Below are positions 52,569-63,229 of a DNA stretch of 64,000 nucleotides, piece by piece. How positions within the stretch are numbered: the stretch's first letter is position 1; each line of letters starts with the position of its first letter. Position numbers and translations under genes: made by a program. The notes beneath the pieces were generated by a model. That model ran no database searches, had not been told where the DNA came from, and saw nothing but the letters and a program-made list of their open reading frames with translations. Source of the DNA: Candidatus Krumholzibacteriota bacterium (lineage in GTDB: Bacteria > Krumholzibacteriota > Krumholzibacteriia > Krumholzibacteriales > WJIX01); NCBI GenBank assembly GCA_034520215.1, contig JAXHNR010000002.1, positions 718,642 to 782,641 on the forward strand. The letters run 5' to 3'.

Positions 52569-53573
52569 GTGGCCGGAATGAAGAGGAAGTTGCTAAAAAA
52601 AATGCTTCTAAAAATAAAAAATCTCGAAACAGTGTTCAGGGCGGACAGGGGAAATGTCCGGGCCGTTGACGGAATAAGCTTTGATATAGAGACCGGACAG
52701 ACGATAGGTCTGGTTGGTGAATCAGGGTGTGGTAAGAGTGTGACCGCTCTTTCTATTATGCGGCTGATATCAGATCCGCCCGGAAAGATCACCGGAGGTT
52801 CAATTGAGCTGAATGGCAGGGATATTCTGAGCCTGCCCGAGAAGCAAATGAGAAAGATAAGAGGGAACGAGATATCTATTGTGTTTCAGGAACCCCTTTC
52901 AAGCCTCAACCCTGTCTTTACCTGCGGAGAACAGGTCCGCGAGGCGATAGTCCTTCATCAGCGTCTCGGCAGGAAGCAGTCAAAAGCCAGAGCGGTCGAG
53001 ATGTTCAGGATGGTGGGGATTCCTGATCCGGAAATAAGGTACAAGAATTATCCGCATCAGATGAGCGGGGGTATGAGACAGAGGGTGATGATTGCCATGG
53101 CGCTCAGCTGTCAGCCTAAACTGCTCATAGCGGACGAGCCGACTACGGCTCTTGATGTTTCAGTGCAGGCACAGATAATCGAGCTTCTTCAGGATCTCCG
53201 TGAGAAGTTCGGCATGTCCCTTTTGCTGATAACACATGATCTGGCGGTAATAGCGCAAATGGCGGATAAAGTGGTTGTCATGTATGCCGGGAAAATAGTT
53301 GAGAAAGCGCCTTCAGAGAAACTCTTTTCGGATCCGTCTCATCCGTATACTCAGGGCCTTCTTGCCTCTATGCCGGGCTACAGCGCGCCGGGCAAGACCC
53401 TCCCCGTGATACCCGGCAGAGTGCCCGATCCCGCGAAACTGCCTCCGGGCTGCAGGTTCAGCGACCGGTGCGTGAAAAGAATCGGCCGGTGCTTCGAAGA
53501 AGAGCCCCCGCTGTTCAGCCTGGACAATTCTCATTTCTCACGCTGCTGGCTGCATGACAAGGAGGAAAGTTGA
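52569..53573 (+). CDS. dppD: Peptide ABC transporter ATP-binding protein (DppD/OppD type)
   Basis: A protein of up to 334 residues. Walker A is [14 protein letters not shown], the Q-loop [13 protein letters not shown], the signature [17 protein letters not shown], Walker [14 protein letters not shown] and the H-loop [11 protein letters not shown]. The C-terminal oligopeptide-type extension has the four-cysteine region [10 protein letters not shown] (with later cysteines), the iron-sulfur or metal site common in this subfamily. The start may be GTG 52569, ATG 52578 or ATG 52602. The stop overlaps dppF. Confidence 0.93.
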   Translation: MAGMKRKLLKKMLLKIKNLETVFRADRGNVRAVDGISFDIETGQTIGLVGESGCGKSVTALSIMRLISDPPGKITGGSIELNGRDILSLPEKQMRKIRGNEISIVFQEPLSSLNPVFTCGEQVREAIVLHQRLGRKQSKARAVEMFRMVGIPDPEIRYKNYPHQMSGGMRQRVMIAMALSCQPKLLIADEPTTALDVSVQAQIIELLQDLREKFGMSLLLITHDLAVIAQMADKVVVMYAGKIVEKAPSEKLFSDPSHPYTQGLLASMPGYSAPGKTLPVIPGRVPDPAKLPPGCRFSDRCVKRIGRCFEEEPPLFSLDNSHFSRCWLHDKEES

Positions 53574-54535
53574 TAATTCTAAGGGCGGAAGGGATTAAGA
53601 AATATTTCACGTCGTCCGGGAGCGGCTTCTTCTCCCGTTCCGGCTCGCCTGTTAAGGCCGTGGATGGAGTTGACATATCGATCGAGGAGGGTGAAAGTTT
53701 AGGCCTTGTGGGTGAATCGGGGTGTGGAAAGAGCACTCTGGCAAGGGTTCTTATGAGATTGATCGAACCTACGGCGGGGAAAATATTTTTAGGCGGAATT
53801 GATTTTCTCGCCCTTAAGGGGAAAGAACTCAGAAAGACAAGACGCCGGATTCAGATGGTTTTCCAGGACCCGTATTCATCTCTTAATCCAAGAATGACTA
53901 TAGGCAGTACAATAGCCGAAGGCATAAAGATACACAAAATAGTAGAAAGAAGGAAAGTGAGAACGAGGGTTCATTCACTTCTTGACAAGGTAGGTCTTCC
54001 TCCCGCCGCTGAATCCAGGTATCCGCATGAGTTTTCGGGAGGGCAGCGCCAGAGAGTCGGCATAGCGAGGGCTCTGGCTGTTGAGCCGGATATTATCATT
54101 GCCGACGAACCTGTCGCGGCTCTGGATCTTTCCGTGCAGGCCCAGATAATAAATCTTATTCGTGACCTCAAGGAGGATATGGGGTTGACGTATCTTTTTG
54201 TTGCTCACGACCTCGGTGTAATAAAGCATGTAAGCGATAATGTCGCTGTAATGTATCTGGGTAAAATCGTCGAATTATCAAGCAGGGATGCTCTCTTTTC
54301 CGATCCTCTGCATCCCTACACGCGGGGGCTTCTGGCTTCCATTCCGAAACTGGAATTCAAAGGGGAGAAGCTGAAAGCGGCAATAAGGGGTGAAGTCCCG
54401 AGTCCGATAAATCTCCCCGAGGGATGCTCCTTTTATCCGAGATGCCCCGAAGCCGTAAAAGAGTGCCGTTACAAACCTCCTCCTTTTGTCACCACACCTG
54501 AGGGACGGTCGGTAAGGTGCTGGCTTTACTCGTAG
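53570..54535 (+). CDS. dppF: Peptide ABC transporter ATP-binding protein (DppF/OppF type)
   Basis: A 321-residue ATPase starting at TTG with GGAGGAA five bases upstream, overlapping the dppD stop. Walker [17 protein letters not shown]-loop [14 protein letters not shown], signature [16 protein letters not shown], Walker [17 protein letters not shown]-loop [11 protein letters not shown], and the C-terminal cysteine cluster [16 protein letters not shown]. With DppD it powers uptake through DppB-DppC. The set could serve peptides, nickel or other oligomers; no binding protein is present to decide. Confidence 0.93.
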   Translation: MIILRAEGIKKYFTSSGSGFFSRSGSPVKAVDGVDISIEEGESLGLVGESGCGKSTLARVLMRLIEPTAGKIFLGGIDFLALKGKELRKTRRRIQMVFQDPYSSLNPRMTIGSTIAEGIKIHKIVERRKVRTRVHSLLDKVGLPPAAESRYPHEFSGGQRQRVGIARALAVEPDIIIADEPVAALDLSVQAQIINLIRDLKEDMGLTYLFVAHDLGVIKHVSDNVAVMYLGKIVELSSRDALFSDPLHPYTRGLLASIPKLEFKGEKLKAAIRGEVPSPINLPEGCSFYPRCPEAVKECRYKPPPFVTTPEGRSVRCWLYS

Positions 54536-54685
54536 GTATTCATCGCGGAAGGTTGAATATTGTCATAAAGCGCCGGAGAGGGCGGCTTTGTTTACGCCGC
54601 AATTTATCTTATGAATTCAGGTGTAAAGCTCTTTTATGTCACGGCGCTGAAAACCTCTCTTTCTAGGCCTCAGGCCGTCTGCTTG

Positions 54686-54727
54686 AAAATATTTCAGGAC
54701 ATTCCCCAAAAATCAGGGAAATATTTT
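54686..54727. other. Ten-base inverted repeat in the dppF-ntpF gap
   Basis: AAAATATTTC (54686-54695) and GAAATATTTT (54718-54727) are exact reverse complements around a 22-base loop. It lies in a gene-free stretch (54536-55071) and may be part of a transcript-end structure or an operator. Confidence 0.35.
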
Positions 54728-54788
54728 AGTAATGGCATAACTATCAAGTAATTACCCATATTGATAAGTGCAATTGATATTTAGTTTC

Positions 54789-54947
54789 TATCCGGCTATT
54801 GGTATTGTCAAAAACGCCGTCTATTTCCCCTGCGAGGAAATAGCGTCTCCCGCTCTCAGACTCGCTCTTTCCCATTTCCTTAAAGGAAATGGGAAAACCA
54901 TGCCCGCTCGTCTTCCGAGAGGGTTTTGAAATACCAATAGCCGGATA
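54789..54947. repeat. 159-bp inverted-repeat element with two internal hairpins (MITE-like or structured RNA)
   Basis: The ends TATCCGGCTATTGGTATT (54789-54806) and AATACCAATAGCCGGATA (54930-54947) are perfect 18-base reverse complements, extendable with one bulge (GTCAAAA against TTTTGA). Inside are two more perfect hairpins: CTATTTCC-N7-GGAAATAG and CCCATTTCCTT-A-AAGGAAATGGG. No open frame. It may be a small non-autonomous transposable element or a structured RNA. No other copy is in the window. Confidence 0.6.
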
Positions 54948-55071
54948 TACAAAGGAATGTTAAAAAATTGGGGGAACTCCAAAGAATATTTTACTTGAGT
55001 TAGAGGAGGAAATTTAGCAATATTCAGTTTCAGAATGATATACAGGAACAGTCATATTCCGGAGGAATTAT

Positions 55072-55383
55072 ATGCTGGTCGAAGACCTCGAAAAAATACG
55101 TTTGAAGGAAAAAGAAGCTGATAAGCAGATAAGTGAAGCCCGCCGGCGCGCAGAAAAAATTATCGAAAAGGCCGATGAGGATGGGAAAGCACAGATCGAG
55201 GACCTTATAAAAAAGAAGGATGAAGAGAAGCGGGAGCTTGTTAAAAAGGCCGGAGAAAAAGCAGAAAATGAGATTAAAACCCTTCGCGAGAAAAATAAAA
55301 AAGCAATTGAATCGCTTGAAAAGGAAGCCGACAAGAATCACGATAAATCGATTGATATTATTTTAGACGCTTTTCGCGCTTAG
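55072..55383 (+). CDS. ntpF: V/A-type ATPase peripheral-stalk subunit (G/H type, NtpF)
   Basis: A 103-residue, highly charged, entirely helical coiled-coil protein (EKEADKQISEARRRAEKIIE, KAGEKAENEIKTLREKNKKA), the expected size and composition of the G/H peripheral-stalk subunit, which pairs with subunit E to hold the A/B hexamer. Ribosome site CGGAGGAATT. First gene of a nine-gene V/A-ATPase operon in the same order as ntpFIKECGABD of Enterococcus hirae. Confidence 0.88.
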   Translation: MLVEDLEKIRLKEKEADKQISEARRRAEKIIEKADEDGKAQIEDLIKKKDEEKRELVKKAGEKAENEIKTLREKNKKAIESLEKEADKNHDKSIDIILDAFRA

Positions 55384-55432
55384 ATATCTTTCTACCCGGA
55401 TTCCAATAAATCAATTCAGGGAGGAATTGAGG

Positions 55433-57406
55433 ATGGCAATAAGCAGGATGCTGAAAATCCAACTCCTCGCGCATAATTCCATAAAGGAAGAACTAAAGAG
55501 GTACCTGCGTGAATACGGCGTTGTGGAAGTTACCGATGTATCCGGAATCGATAAAGAGGACACGGCGGCGCTTGAAGATGAAGCGGCGGGGATTTTGAAA
55601 AAGAAAGAGGAACTCGCTAATTCTATCTCTTTCCTCGAGGGTTTTAAAGAAAAGCCCTCTTTCTTTGAGAAATTAAGCAGTGGTCCCCTGGGCGTTTCAT
55701 ATGAAGAGATCGCAAAGCTCGAAAGTGAAATTTCCGTGAGCGGCGTATGGGCTGAGTGCGCGGAAGCCAATAAACGGATTCGTGAATTGAAAGAGGAGTT
55801 TTCGAAGAGTAAAGATATGGTTGATTCTCTTAACGGATGGAGGGAACTCGACGTTCCCCTGGAATCTCTGAGAACCGGTAAATATGAACTTCAGATGTGG
55901 ATTCTGCCTGAAAAACAGGCCGCCCCGGAACTTGATGATCTTGAAGAGAAATTTGAATTGTCTCATTTTGAGTCATGTCTGAAGGAAGGGGGGAAAGTTT
56001 ATCTGGCCGTTATACTGCCTCTTGCCGGGCAGGATGAATTGACTGAAGCATTAAAAGAGCTCGGCGGTTTTCGTAATATTTATGAGGAAGTGGAGGGCAC
56101 TCCGCTTCAAGTTATTGAATTTGAAAGATCCCGTTGGGAAGGGCTGGAGAATAAGATTGTTGAAGCAGAAAACGAGGCTGGAAAACTCGCCGGAATTCTT
56201 GATAGATTGTACATTCTTTCAGATTATTATGGCGAAAAAATCGGACTTACAGAGATTGAGAATAGATTTTATCACACCGAAAGCACGGTTTTACTAGAGG
56301 GTTGGGTAAGGGCTCTTGACGTAAAGAATCTAAAGAACAACCTCTACTCCAGCTTTGAAGATATTGAACTTGCCTTTAGAGAACCTCTTGATGATGAAGA
56401 ACCGCCGATTCACCTGGACAACAACGCCCTCGCGGGACCGAGCGAATTCGTGACAACGCTCTACGGACGACCGGGTTACTCCGAAGTGGATCCAACTCCG
56501 CTGCTTGCCCCCTTCTTTGTGCTCTTCTTTGCCATGTGTCTGAGTGACGCCGGTTACGGACTTACTCTCGCGGCCTTTTCAGCTGTAATTTTATTGAAAT
56601 TCAGACCGACGGGCGGATTCGGCAAGCTCATGAAACTTCTCTTCCTGGGAGGAATAATAACCGCGGTGGTAGGGTTACTCAGCGGCGGGATTTTCGGAAT
56701 CGGTTCCGAATCGTTTCCTCCGCTTATCAGGCAGTTTATTCTTGTTAACCCCCTTAAAGATCCCATGACGGTGCTTAATATCTCTTTCGTGATGGGGATT
56801 ATCCATATTCTCTTCGGGATGGGCGTTAAGATGACGGCTAAAATAAGACAGGGCATGATAGCGGACGCGGTCTTCGACAATCTGTGCTGGATTATCTTTC
56901 TGATTACACTTGCTCCTCTCGGATATTCAGTTATTCTCGGCGGTTATGTTCCGGATAGTATTATCTTATGGAGCAAAAGGGGAGCGCTCGCTTTTGTGTT
57001 TATAATCTTTCTAACAGGAGGCAGAAAGAAAAAGACATTTGTAAAGAAGGTTTTCGGCGGGCTGGCCGGTTTCTACGATGTTGTGGGATATTTCGGAGAT
57101 GTTCTGTCCTACGCGCGGCTTCTGGCGCTGGGACTGGCTACAAGCGCTATCGCGATAGCTGTCAATGATATCGCGGGAATGGTCACAGGCCTTCCGTTCT
57201 ATGCCGGTTATCTCGCGGCCGGATTGATTCTTCTCGGAGGGCATACCTTCAATATTGCCGTTAACAGTCTTGGAGGGTTTGTTCACTCCGCGAGACTTCA
57301 GTACCTTGAGTTCTTCTCGAAATTCTTCACGGGTGGGGGAAAAGAATTCCGGCCCTTCAGGAGCCAGCGGAGTTATTCGATAATCAGAAAACAGGATACG
57401 GATTAA
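55433..57406 (+). CDS. ntpI: V/A-type ATPase subunit I (a-subunit)
   Basis: A 657-residue protein. I use ATG 55433, since GGGAGG is eight bases upstream. Residues 1-~320 are a soluble, coiled-coil-rich half that contacts the stalks. Residues ~360-640 hold about seven membrane helices, including DPTPLLAPFFVLFFAMCLSD, GGIITAVVGLLSGGIFGIGS and VVGYFGDVLSYARLLALGLA. The last of these contains the conserved Arg of the ion half-channel. Subunit I and the K ring form the membrane ion path. It belongs to the operon, with 26 bases to ntpK. Confidence 0.95.
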   Translation: MAISRMLKIQLLAHNSIKEELKRYLREYGVVEVTDVSGIDKEDTAALEDEAAGILKKKEELANSISFLEGFKEKPSFFEKLSSGPLGVSYEEIAKLESEISVSGVWAECAEANKRIRELKEEFSKSKDMVDSLNGWRELDVPLESLRTGKYELQMWILPEKQAAPELDDLEEKFELSHFESCLKEGGKVYLAVILPLAGQDELTEALKELGGFRNIYEEVEGTPLQVIEFERSRWEGLENKIVEAENEAGKLAGILDRLYILSDYYGEKIGLTEIENRFYHTESTVLLEGWVRALDVKNLKNNLYSSFEDIELAFREPLDDEEPPIHLDNNALAGPSEFVTTLYGRPGYSEVDPTPLLAPFFVLFFAMCLSDAGYGLTLAAFSAVILLKFRPTGGFGKLMKLLFLGGIITAVVGLLSGGIFGIGSESFPPLIRQFILVNPLKDPMTVLNISFVMGIIHILFGMGVKMTAKIRQGMIADAVFDNLCWIIFLITLAPLGYSVILGGYVPDSIILWSKRGALAFVFIIFLTGGRKKKTFVKKVFGGLAGFYDVVGYFGDVLSYARLLALGLATSAIAIAVNDIAGMVTGLPFYAGYLAAGLILLGGHTFNIAVNSLGGFVHSARLQYLEFFSKFFTGGGKEFRPFRSQRSYSIIRKQDTD

Positions 57407-57431
57407 TCTACCTGAGGAAGGAGAAAAAAAT

Positions 57432-57899
57432 ATGTTTGGATTCATGTTAGTTGTTTTAGGTGCCGCTCTGGCAGCCGGGCTCGCCGGCGCCGGGTCGGCT
57501 CTTGGAACGGGTGTTGCCGGCCAGGCCGCCAGCGGAGTGACGAGTGAAGACCCGGGTAAATTCGGCAGTCTGCTTGTTCTTCAGGCTCTGCCGGGAACGC
57601 AGGGTATATATGGATTGGTCGCGCTGTTTATGATAATAAACAAGCTTCCCGGGATGGACGCTCTGGGCGGAATCTCGGTAGGTTCCGGACTGGCTATGCT
57701 CGGAGCCGCTCTTCCTATAGCTATTACAGGTCTTATTTCCGGACTCTACCAGGGGAAGGTCTGCGCCTCCGCGTGCAGTCTGGTTGCCAAAAGACCGGAA
57801 GAGGTTGGTAAAGGGATGGTTTTTGCCGTTATAGTTGAAACATACGCCGTTCTTGGACTTCTCGGAACTATTCTGCTCCTTCAGAAGATCTCGTTGTAA
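57432..57899 (+). CDS. ntpK: V/A-type ATPase subunit K (c-ring proteolipid, Na+ type)
   Basis: A 155-residue duplicated proteolipid with four membrane helices. The second half carries the ion-binding Glu in VIVETYAVLG (Glu136). The first half has QALPGTQGIYG, with Leu53, Thr56 and Gln57, and the loop helix has LYQGKV (Gln107). These match the Na+ ligands known in the E. hirae K ring (Leu61, Thr64, Gln65, Gln110, Glu139), so a sodium-coupled enzyme is likely. Ribosome site AGGAAGGAG. Confidence 0.95.
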   Translation: MFGFMLVVLGAALAAGLAGAGSALGTGVAGQAASGVTSEDPGKFGSLLVLQALPGTQGIYGLVALFMIINKLPGMDALGGISVGSGLAMLGAALPIAITGLISGLYQGKVCASACSLVAKRPEEVGKGMVFAVIVETYAVLGLLGTILLLQKISL

Positions 57900-57942
57900 G
57901 AACAGGCGGAGACGGTCAATATAAAGGAATGGAAGTCTTAAT

Positions 57943-58539
57943 ATGTCTATTGAGAATATAATAAACACTATCGATAAAGAGGCCGAATCAGAGGCTGGAA
58001 GGATTATAACCGAAGCGGAGGAGAAAGCTGATAAGATCAGGGAAGAATATTCAGACAGGGCTAAAGCCCTGAGCGCGAAACTTAAGAAGGAATCTGAAAA
58101 TAAAGCTGATGAACAGTATCGCCGTTTGATTGTCAATGAACAGCTCGAATTACGCAAGTCTCTGCTTTCTAAGAAACACGAAATCCTGGAGGCTTTATAC
58201 AGAGAAGCGGAAAAGAAAATAAAGGAGATACCCCGGAAGGAATATATCGAGTTTATGAAAGAGTTAATTCTGAAGCGGACGTTATCGGGAAGTGAGGAAA
58301 TTATTGTCTCTAAAGAACAGAGAGATCTATTTGACGGCGACTTTATAGATTCGCTCAATCGGGCTTTCCCCGGAGGGGGCAATTTCACTCTTTCCGATTC
58401 GGAAGCCGATTATTCATGGGGAGTCGTACTTAAAGAAGATAAAAGAGTCATCGATTTGTCGATAGGCGTTCTTTTTGATCAGATCGCAGAGCGGGTTGAA
58501 TCACAGGTGGCGGCTTTACTCTTTCCGGAGGGTAAATAG
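57943..58539 (+). CDS. ntpE: V/A-type ATPase subunit E (peripheral stalk)
   Basis: A 198-residue protein: an N-terminal coiled coil (ESEAGRIITEAEEKADKIRE) and a globular C-terminal part (GGGNFTLSDSEADYSWGVVL, GVLFDQIAERVESQVAALLF), typical of subunit E. It pairs with the ntpF product to form the stator. ATG 57943 has a weak upstream AAGGAATGGAAG. Operon position between K and C as in E. hirae. Confidence 0.93.
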   Translation: MSIENIINTIDKEAESEAGRIITEAEEKADKIREEYSDRAKALSAKLKKESENKADEQYRRLIVNEQLELRKSLLSKKHEILEALYREAEKKIKEIPRKEYIEFMKELILKRTLSGSEEIIVSKEQRDLFDGDFIDSLNRAFPGGGNFTLSDSEADYSWGVVLKEDKRVIDLSIGVLFDQIAERVESQVAALLFPEGK

Positions 58540-58553
58540 AGAGGATTGAACAG

Positions 58554-59534
58554 TTGGCAGTTGATTACACATATATTATCGCCAGGCTTAACGCCATTGA
58601 AGCATCGATGCCCGAGGAGGGATGGTTTGACCGTCTGGCCGGGACTGAAAAAGGATCTCTGATGGGCTCGTTAAGGGAATACTATAGCGGTTTTGAGAAA
58701 GCTGAATCAATTGATCAGTTTGAAATGGTTCTCGAGGAGGAAAAACTCGAGGTCCTCGACCTTGTCTCAAATCTTATTTCAGACCGGGATGTTCTGGTTT
58801 TCCTGCGTGGAGGATATGATTTTGACAATCTGCTTTATCTCTGGAAGTTAAATCATCTGATCAGCCCGAATGAAAGCATGGAAAGGGAAACTCCCGTTCC
58901 CTTCGGTCTCGTTTCACCTGAGGTGTTAGCTGAAGCTATAGATTCCGAGGAAGCGACGAATCTCCCTTCTTACCTGAAGGAAATCTTCGGGAAACTTCTC
59001 GGAATTAAGGATGATAATCAGATTCTCACGGCTCAATCCCTCTGCGAATCGGCTAAATGGAATTGCCGGTTTGACGCGGCGCCGTCATCTTACGCCCGTT
59101 TTATCACAAAGTGCGGAATAGACCTCGAGAACATAAAGAGTCTTATCAGGCTTAAAAGGACCGGTTTGAGGAAGGACCTTCAGGACCATACCTGGATAGG
59201 GGGAGGGCGTATAGACACTTTCACTATGAAGAGACTTTTCAAAGAACCTGAGGATGAATTGTACACCTATCTGAATACGTCGCACTACAGCTGGCTGACA
59301 GGAAACGGGCTGGACAGCGAAACAGCCCTATGGAAAATCGATCCCCTGATATCCGGGCAATTGTTATATATAATGAATGACAGCCGCTACCGCTATTTTG
59401 ATATCGGTCCGGTAATCTATCATCTTGAGATCAGAGAGAGAAACGAAACACTTTTGCGTTCTGTCATCACGGGCAAAGTAAATCGACTGCCCGGTGACCT
59501 TCTCTCAGAAACAGTGGAGAGTATAATTGTCTAG
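58554..59534 (+). CDS. ntpC: V/A-type ATPase subunit C (central-stalk cap, d-subunit)
   Basis: A 326-residue mostly helical protein starting at TTG 58554. Seen: DYTYIIARLNAIEASMP, DVLVFLRGGYDFDNLLYLWK and a C-terminal YFDIGPVIYHLEIRERNETL, which fit the V/A-ATPase C/d family (AC39-like) that links the central shaft to the K ring. Less conserved than the other subunits; identity is strengthened by operon position. Confidence 0.9.
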   Translation: MAVDYTYIIARLNAIEASMPEEGWFDRLAGTEKGSLMGSLREYYSGFEKAESIDQFEMVLEEEKLEVLDLVSNLISDRDVLVFLRGGYDFDNLLYLWKLNHLISPNESMERETPVPFGLVSPEVLAEAIDSEEATNLPSYLKEIFGKLLGIKDDNQILTAQSLCESAKWNCRFDAAPSSYARFITKCGIDLENIKSLIRLKRTGLRKDLQDHTWIGGGRIDTFTMKRLFKEPEDELYTYLNTSHYSWLTGNGLDSETALWKIDPLISGQLLYIMNDSRYRYFDIGPVIYHLEIRERNETLLRSVITGKVNRLPGDLLSETVESIIV

Positions 59535-59554
59535 ACGCGAAGGGAGTATTTCAG

Positions 59555-59899
59555 TTGGCTAAAAGGATCGCGGTTGTGGGGAATTTGGATTCAGTTTCTT
59601 ATTTTAGAATACTCGGATGCAGGATATTTGAAACTGTGGGAGGGGAGTTGACGAACGAAAATATAGAGCTGTTAAAGAAGGACCAATTTGAAATTATATT
59701 TGTCACAGAAGAGGTATTTTTGAAATACAGGGAATTTTTCAGAGATGAACTTAGCAGGGAAGGTTCGTCAGTTACAATAATCCCCGATATAAGAGGAGCC
59801 GTCTGGAAAGATGGTAAGCCTTCGTCAAGCGGAGTTTCTGTGGAGGAAACAAGAAAGGCCGTGATAAGAGCTATCGGTCAGGATATATCCGGTTCTTAA
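59555..59899 (+). CDS. ntpG: V/A-type ATPase subunit F (NtpG)
   Basis: A 114-residue protein starting at TTG 59555 (ribosome site GGGAG). It begins KRIAVVGNLDSVSYFRILG and has FEIIFVTEEVFLKYRE and the late TIIPDIRGAVWK, the usual Rossmann-like subunit F that sits on the central shaft and tunes activity. In E. hirae naming this is NtpG. Confidence 0.93.
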   Translation: MAKRIAVVGNLDSVSYFRILGCRIFETVGGELTNENIELLKKDQFEIIFVTEEVFLKYREFFRDELSREGSSVTIIPDIRGAVWKDGKPSSSGVSVEETRKAVIRAIGQDISGS

Positions 59900-59936
59900 G
59901 GAAGAATAATATTTATCAGAGAAGGAGATGTTTCGA

Positions 59937-61709
59937 ATGGGCGCTGGAAAGATAATAAAAGTAGCGGGACCCCTTATTGTAGCCGAGGGTATCGGGGACG
60001 CGAGTATGTTTGAAGTGGCAAAGGTCAGTGAGGATGAACTGATTGGTGAAGTAATAGAGCTTCACGGTGACCAGGCGTATATTCAGGTATATGAAGATAC
60101 TTCGGGATTGGGGCCCGGAGAAAAGGTGGTTACTACCGGACAGTCTCTGAGCATTGACCTTGGTCCGGGTCTTATGCGGTCTATATATGACGGGATTCAG
60201 CGCCCCCTTGATACTATATATGAAAAAGTCGGACACTATATTAAAAAAGGCGTTAATGTTCCCGGACTGGACAGGGAAAAGAAATGGGAATTTAAACCTG
60301 TGGAAGGCTTGAAGGAGGGGCAGGAGCTGGAAGCCGGTGATTTCCTTGGAGAGGTTCAGGAGACAAAGCTTATGGTCCACAGGATCATGGTTCCCCCGAA
60401 TATAAAGAAGGGAAAATTAAAGAAGGTTCCCGAAGAGGGTTCATATACTGTAGAAGATGTTATCGCGGAAATAGAAACTGAAGACGGGCCGGAAGAAATT
60501 CGAATGCTGACCAGATGGCCCGTACGCGTTCCGAGACCTATTAAAAGAAAGCTCGTTCCCGGTAAGCCGCTTGTTACCGGGCAGAGGGTCATAGACACCC
60601 TCTTCCCTCTGGCGCACGGGGGCACGGCTACTATTCCCGGCCCATTTGGTGCCGGAAAGACAGTGGTTCAGCATCAGCTGGCGAAATGGTCTGACGCCGA
60701 TATTATCGTCTACGTGGGATGCGGAGAACGGGGAAACGAGATGACCGACGTGCTTCAGGAATTTCCAGAGCTTGTTGATCCGGCGAGCGGCCAGCCTCTT
60801 ATGGAGCGTACAGTGCTGATTGCCAATACTTCGAATATGCCTGTAGCAGCGAGAGAAGCCTCTGTGTATACAGGTATAACTATCGCGGAGTATTTCAGGG
60901 ATATGGGTTACTCCGTTGCGGTTTTAGCTGATTCAACCTCAAGATGGGCAGAAGCTATGCGGGAAATGTCGGGCCGGCTTGAAGAAATGCCCGGCGAAGA
61001 AGGATATCCCGCCTATCTCCCGTCGAGAATAGCTGATTTCTATGAAAGAGCCGGAAGGGCGCTTTGCCTTGGAAGCGACGACAGAAAGGGCGCGTTGAGT
61101 GTTGTGGGCGCGGTATCCCCTCCCGGAGGAGATCTTTCTGACCCCGTTGTTCAGGCGACTTTGAAAGTTGTGAAAGTCTTCTGGGCTCTTGAAGATCAGC
61201 TCGCCTTCGAAAGACATTTTCCGGCAATCGGCTGGTTGACGAGTTATTCTTTGTATCATGACAATCTGGGGGATTACTTCCGTGATGAGATAGATGAAGA
61301 CTGGGAAAAAATGAGGTCGGCGGTAATGAACCTTCTTCAGAAAGAATCTGAACTGAAAGAGCTTGTTCGTCTTGTGGGGCTTGATTCCCTTTCGGGTAAT
61401 GACCGTATGGTTCTTGAAACAACCAAGTCAATCAGGGAGGATTTTCTCCATCAGTCGGCTTTTGATCCCGAAGATGAATATACAAAGCTTGATAAGCAGT
61501 ACAGAATGCTTAAAGCTATAATGAATCTGCATAAGATATGCGAGAAAGCGATTGAGAGGGGTGAGTCCATCGATAAACTTCTCGAGCTTCCGGTACGTCA
61601 GAAGATTGCCAGAATGAGGCATATAAAAGAAGATAAGTTTGACGAATTTGACGCGATTGAAAAGGAAATGAATTCACAGGTTGAGGAAAAAAAAGCGCGG
61701 ACTGAATAA
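59937..61709 (+). CDS. ntpA: V/A-type ATPase catalytic subunit A
   Basis: A 590-residue catalytic subunit. I prefer ATG 59937, nine bases after GAAGGAG, over ATG 59928, which abuts the ribosome site. Walker A is [17 protein letters not shown] (about residues 238-254). The non-homologous region and [20 protein letters not shown] follow, then [15 protein letters not shown]. It hydrolyses or makes ATP at the A/B interface. Length normal. Confidence 0.98.
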   Translation: MGAGKIIKVAGPLIVAEGIGDASMFEVAKVSEDELIGEVIELHGDQAYIQVYEDTSGLGPGEKVVTTGQSLSIDLGPGLMRSIYDGIQRPLDTIYEKVGHYIKKGVNVPGLDREKKWEFKPVEGLKEGQELEAGDFLGEVQETKLMVHRIMVPPNIKKGKLKKVPEEGSYTVEDVIAEIETEDGPEEIRMLTRWPVRVPRPIKRKLVPGKPLVTGQRVIDTLFPLAHGGTATIPGPFGAGKTVVQHQLAKWSDADIIVYVGCGERGNEMTDVLQEFPELVDPASGQPLMERTVLIANTSNMPVAAREASVYTGITIAEYFRDMGYSVAVLADSTSRWAEAMREMSGRLEEMPGEEGYPAYLPSRIADFYERAGRALCLGSDDRKGALSVVGAVSPPGGDLSDPVVQATLKVVKVFWALEDQLAFERHFPAIGWLTSYSLYHDNLGDYFRDEIDEDWEKMRSAVMNLLQKESELKELVRLVGLDSLSGNDRMVLETTKSIREDFLHQSAFDPEDEYTKLDKQYRMLKAIMNLHKICEKAIERGESIDKLLELPVRQKIARMRHIKEDKFDEFDAIEKEMNSQVEEKKARTE

Positions 61710-61768
61710 TTCGCGGAAGCTGAAAAACTTTTGAGTATTTGATAATCTAAAGAAAAGAGGTTGAGGGA

Positions 61769-63202
61769 ATGGCAACTGAATATACTACAATAAAAGAAAT
61801 AGTCGGGCCTCTTATCCTTCTCGATAATGTGAAGCAGGCCACGTATGAGGAACTTGTTGAAGTGGAATTGCCGGACGGCCAGGTCCGTCGCGGGAAGGTG
61901 CTCGAAGTTAACCGGGACAAGGTCCTCGTCCAGCTTTTTGAAGGTACACGGGGTGTTGATGTTGAAAAAACCAAAGTCAGGTTTCTGGGTAAGGGGCTGG
62001 AGCTTTCCGTGTCACCTGATATTCTCGGAAGAATATTCAATGGACTGGGAACGCCTATAGATGACGGTCCGAAAATCATACCGCAGAAAAAGAATAATAT
62101 AAACGGAGTTCCCATTAACCCCTACGCCAGGATTTACCCGGAAGAGTTTATTCAGACGGGGATATCGGCGATAGACGGACTTAACACACTTGTCAGAGGT
62201 CAGAAACTCCCGATCTTTTCCGGCTTCGGACTGCCCCATTCAGAGCTGGCGGCTCAGATAGCGCGTCAAGCGACTGTCACGGGATCGGAAAGCTCTTTCG
62301 CTATAGTCTTCGCCGCTATGGGGATCACATTTGAAGAGGCGAACTATTTCATCCGGGATTTTCAGGAAACAGGCGCTATGGAGAGAGTGGTGCTGTTTAT
62401 CAACCTTGCAAACGATCCGACAGTTGAAAGAATCGCGACACCCAGAGCCGCTCTGACAGCCGCGGAATATCTGGCCTTTGAAAAAGGGATGCACGTTCTG
62501 GTTATAATGACCGATATGACTAACTACTGTGAGGCCCTAAGGGAAGTGTCTGTTGCCAGGAAGGAGATACCCGGACGGAGGGGGTATCCCGGGTACCTGT
62601 ACACGGATCTTGCTACTATATACGAACGCGCGGGTCTTCTGAAAGGTGAGAAAGAGGGAGAAGTGCTTGAAGGATCAATTACTCAGATACCGGTTCTTTC
62701 AATGCCCGATGATGATAAGACTCACCCTATTCCCGATCTAACCGGATATATCACAGAGGGACAGATAATACTGGACAGAAATCTGCACCATAAGGGCATA
62801 TATCCTCCTATTAACGTTCTTCCAAGTCTTTCGAGGCTGAGAGACAAAGGGATAGGTGAGGGAAGGACGAGGGAGGATCATTCGGAGCTCGCCAATCAGC
62901 TGTTTTCCTCCTACGCGAAAAGCAAGGAAGTCGAGGAGCTCGCGGTTGTGCTCGGAGAAGCTGCTTTGACTGATACTGATAAGGCTTTCATGGCTTTTGG
63001 TAAGTCTTTCGAAGATAAGTTCGTCAAGCAGGCGTTAGACGAGAACCGTACAATTGAGGAAACCCTTGGTATAGGCTGGGAACTTCTCAAATCTATTCCG
63101 AAAACAGAAATCAAACGTATCAAGGACGAATTTATTGAAAAATACCTGGCGGGAGACGAAACAGACATTGAGAAAAGCACCGATGAGAACTCTTCCGATT
63201 GA
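61769..63202 (+). CDS. ntpB: V/A-type ATPase subunit B
   Basis: A 477-residue non-catalytic B subunit: no P-loop Lys where subunit A has one ([19 protein letters not shown]), with [40 protein letters not shown] and [20 protein letters not shown]. It forms the A3B3 head and contributes the arginine finger ([13 protein letters not shown]). Ribosome site AGAGGTTGAGG. Normal length. Confidence 0.98.
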   Translation: MATEYTTIKEIVGPLILLDNVKQATYEELVEVELPDGQVRRGKVLEVNRDKVLVQLFEGTRGVDVEKTKVRFLGKGLELSVSPDILGRIFNGLGTPIDDGPKIIPQKKNNINGVPINPYARIYPEEFIQTGISAIDGLNTLVRGQKLPIFSGFGLPHSELAAQIARQATVTGSESSFAIVFAAMGITFEEANYFIRDFQETGAMERVVLFINLANDPTVERIATPRAALTAAEYLAFEKGMHVLVIMTDMTNYCEALREVSVARKEIPGRRGYPGYLYTDLATIYERAGLLKGEKEGEVLEGSITQIPVLSMPDDDKTHPIPDLTGYITEGQIILDRNLHHKGIYPPINVLPSLSRLRDKGIGEGRTREDHSELANQLFSSYAKSKEVEELAVVLGEAALTDTDKAFMAFGKSFEDKFVKQALDENRTIEETLGIGWELLKSIPKTEIKRIKDEFIEKYLAGDETDIEKSTDENSSD

Positions 63203-63229
63203 TGGATTGTTCTCTGGGGAGGTTATAGT

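Noticed and set aside
50586-54535. Treating the dpp genes as a complete dipeptide importer
   Set aside because: No substrate-binding protein is encoded nearby, so the substrate is left open.
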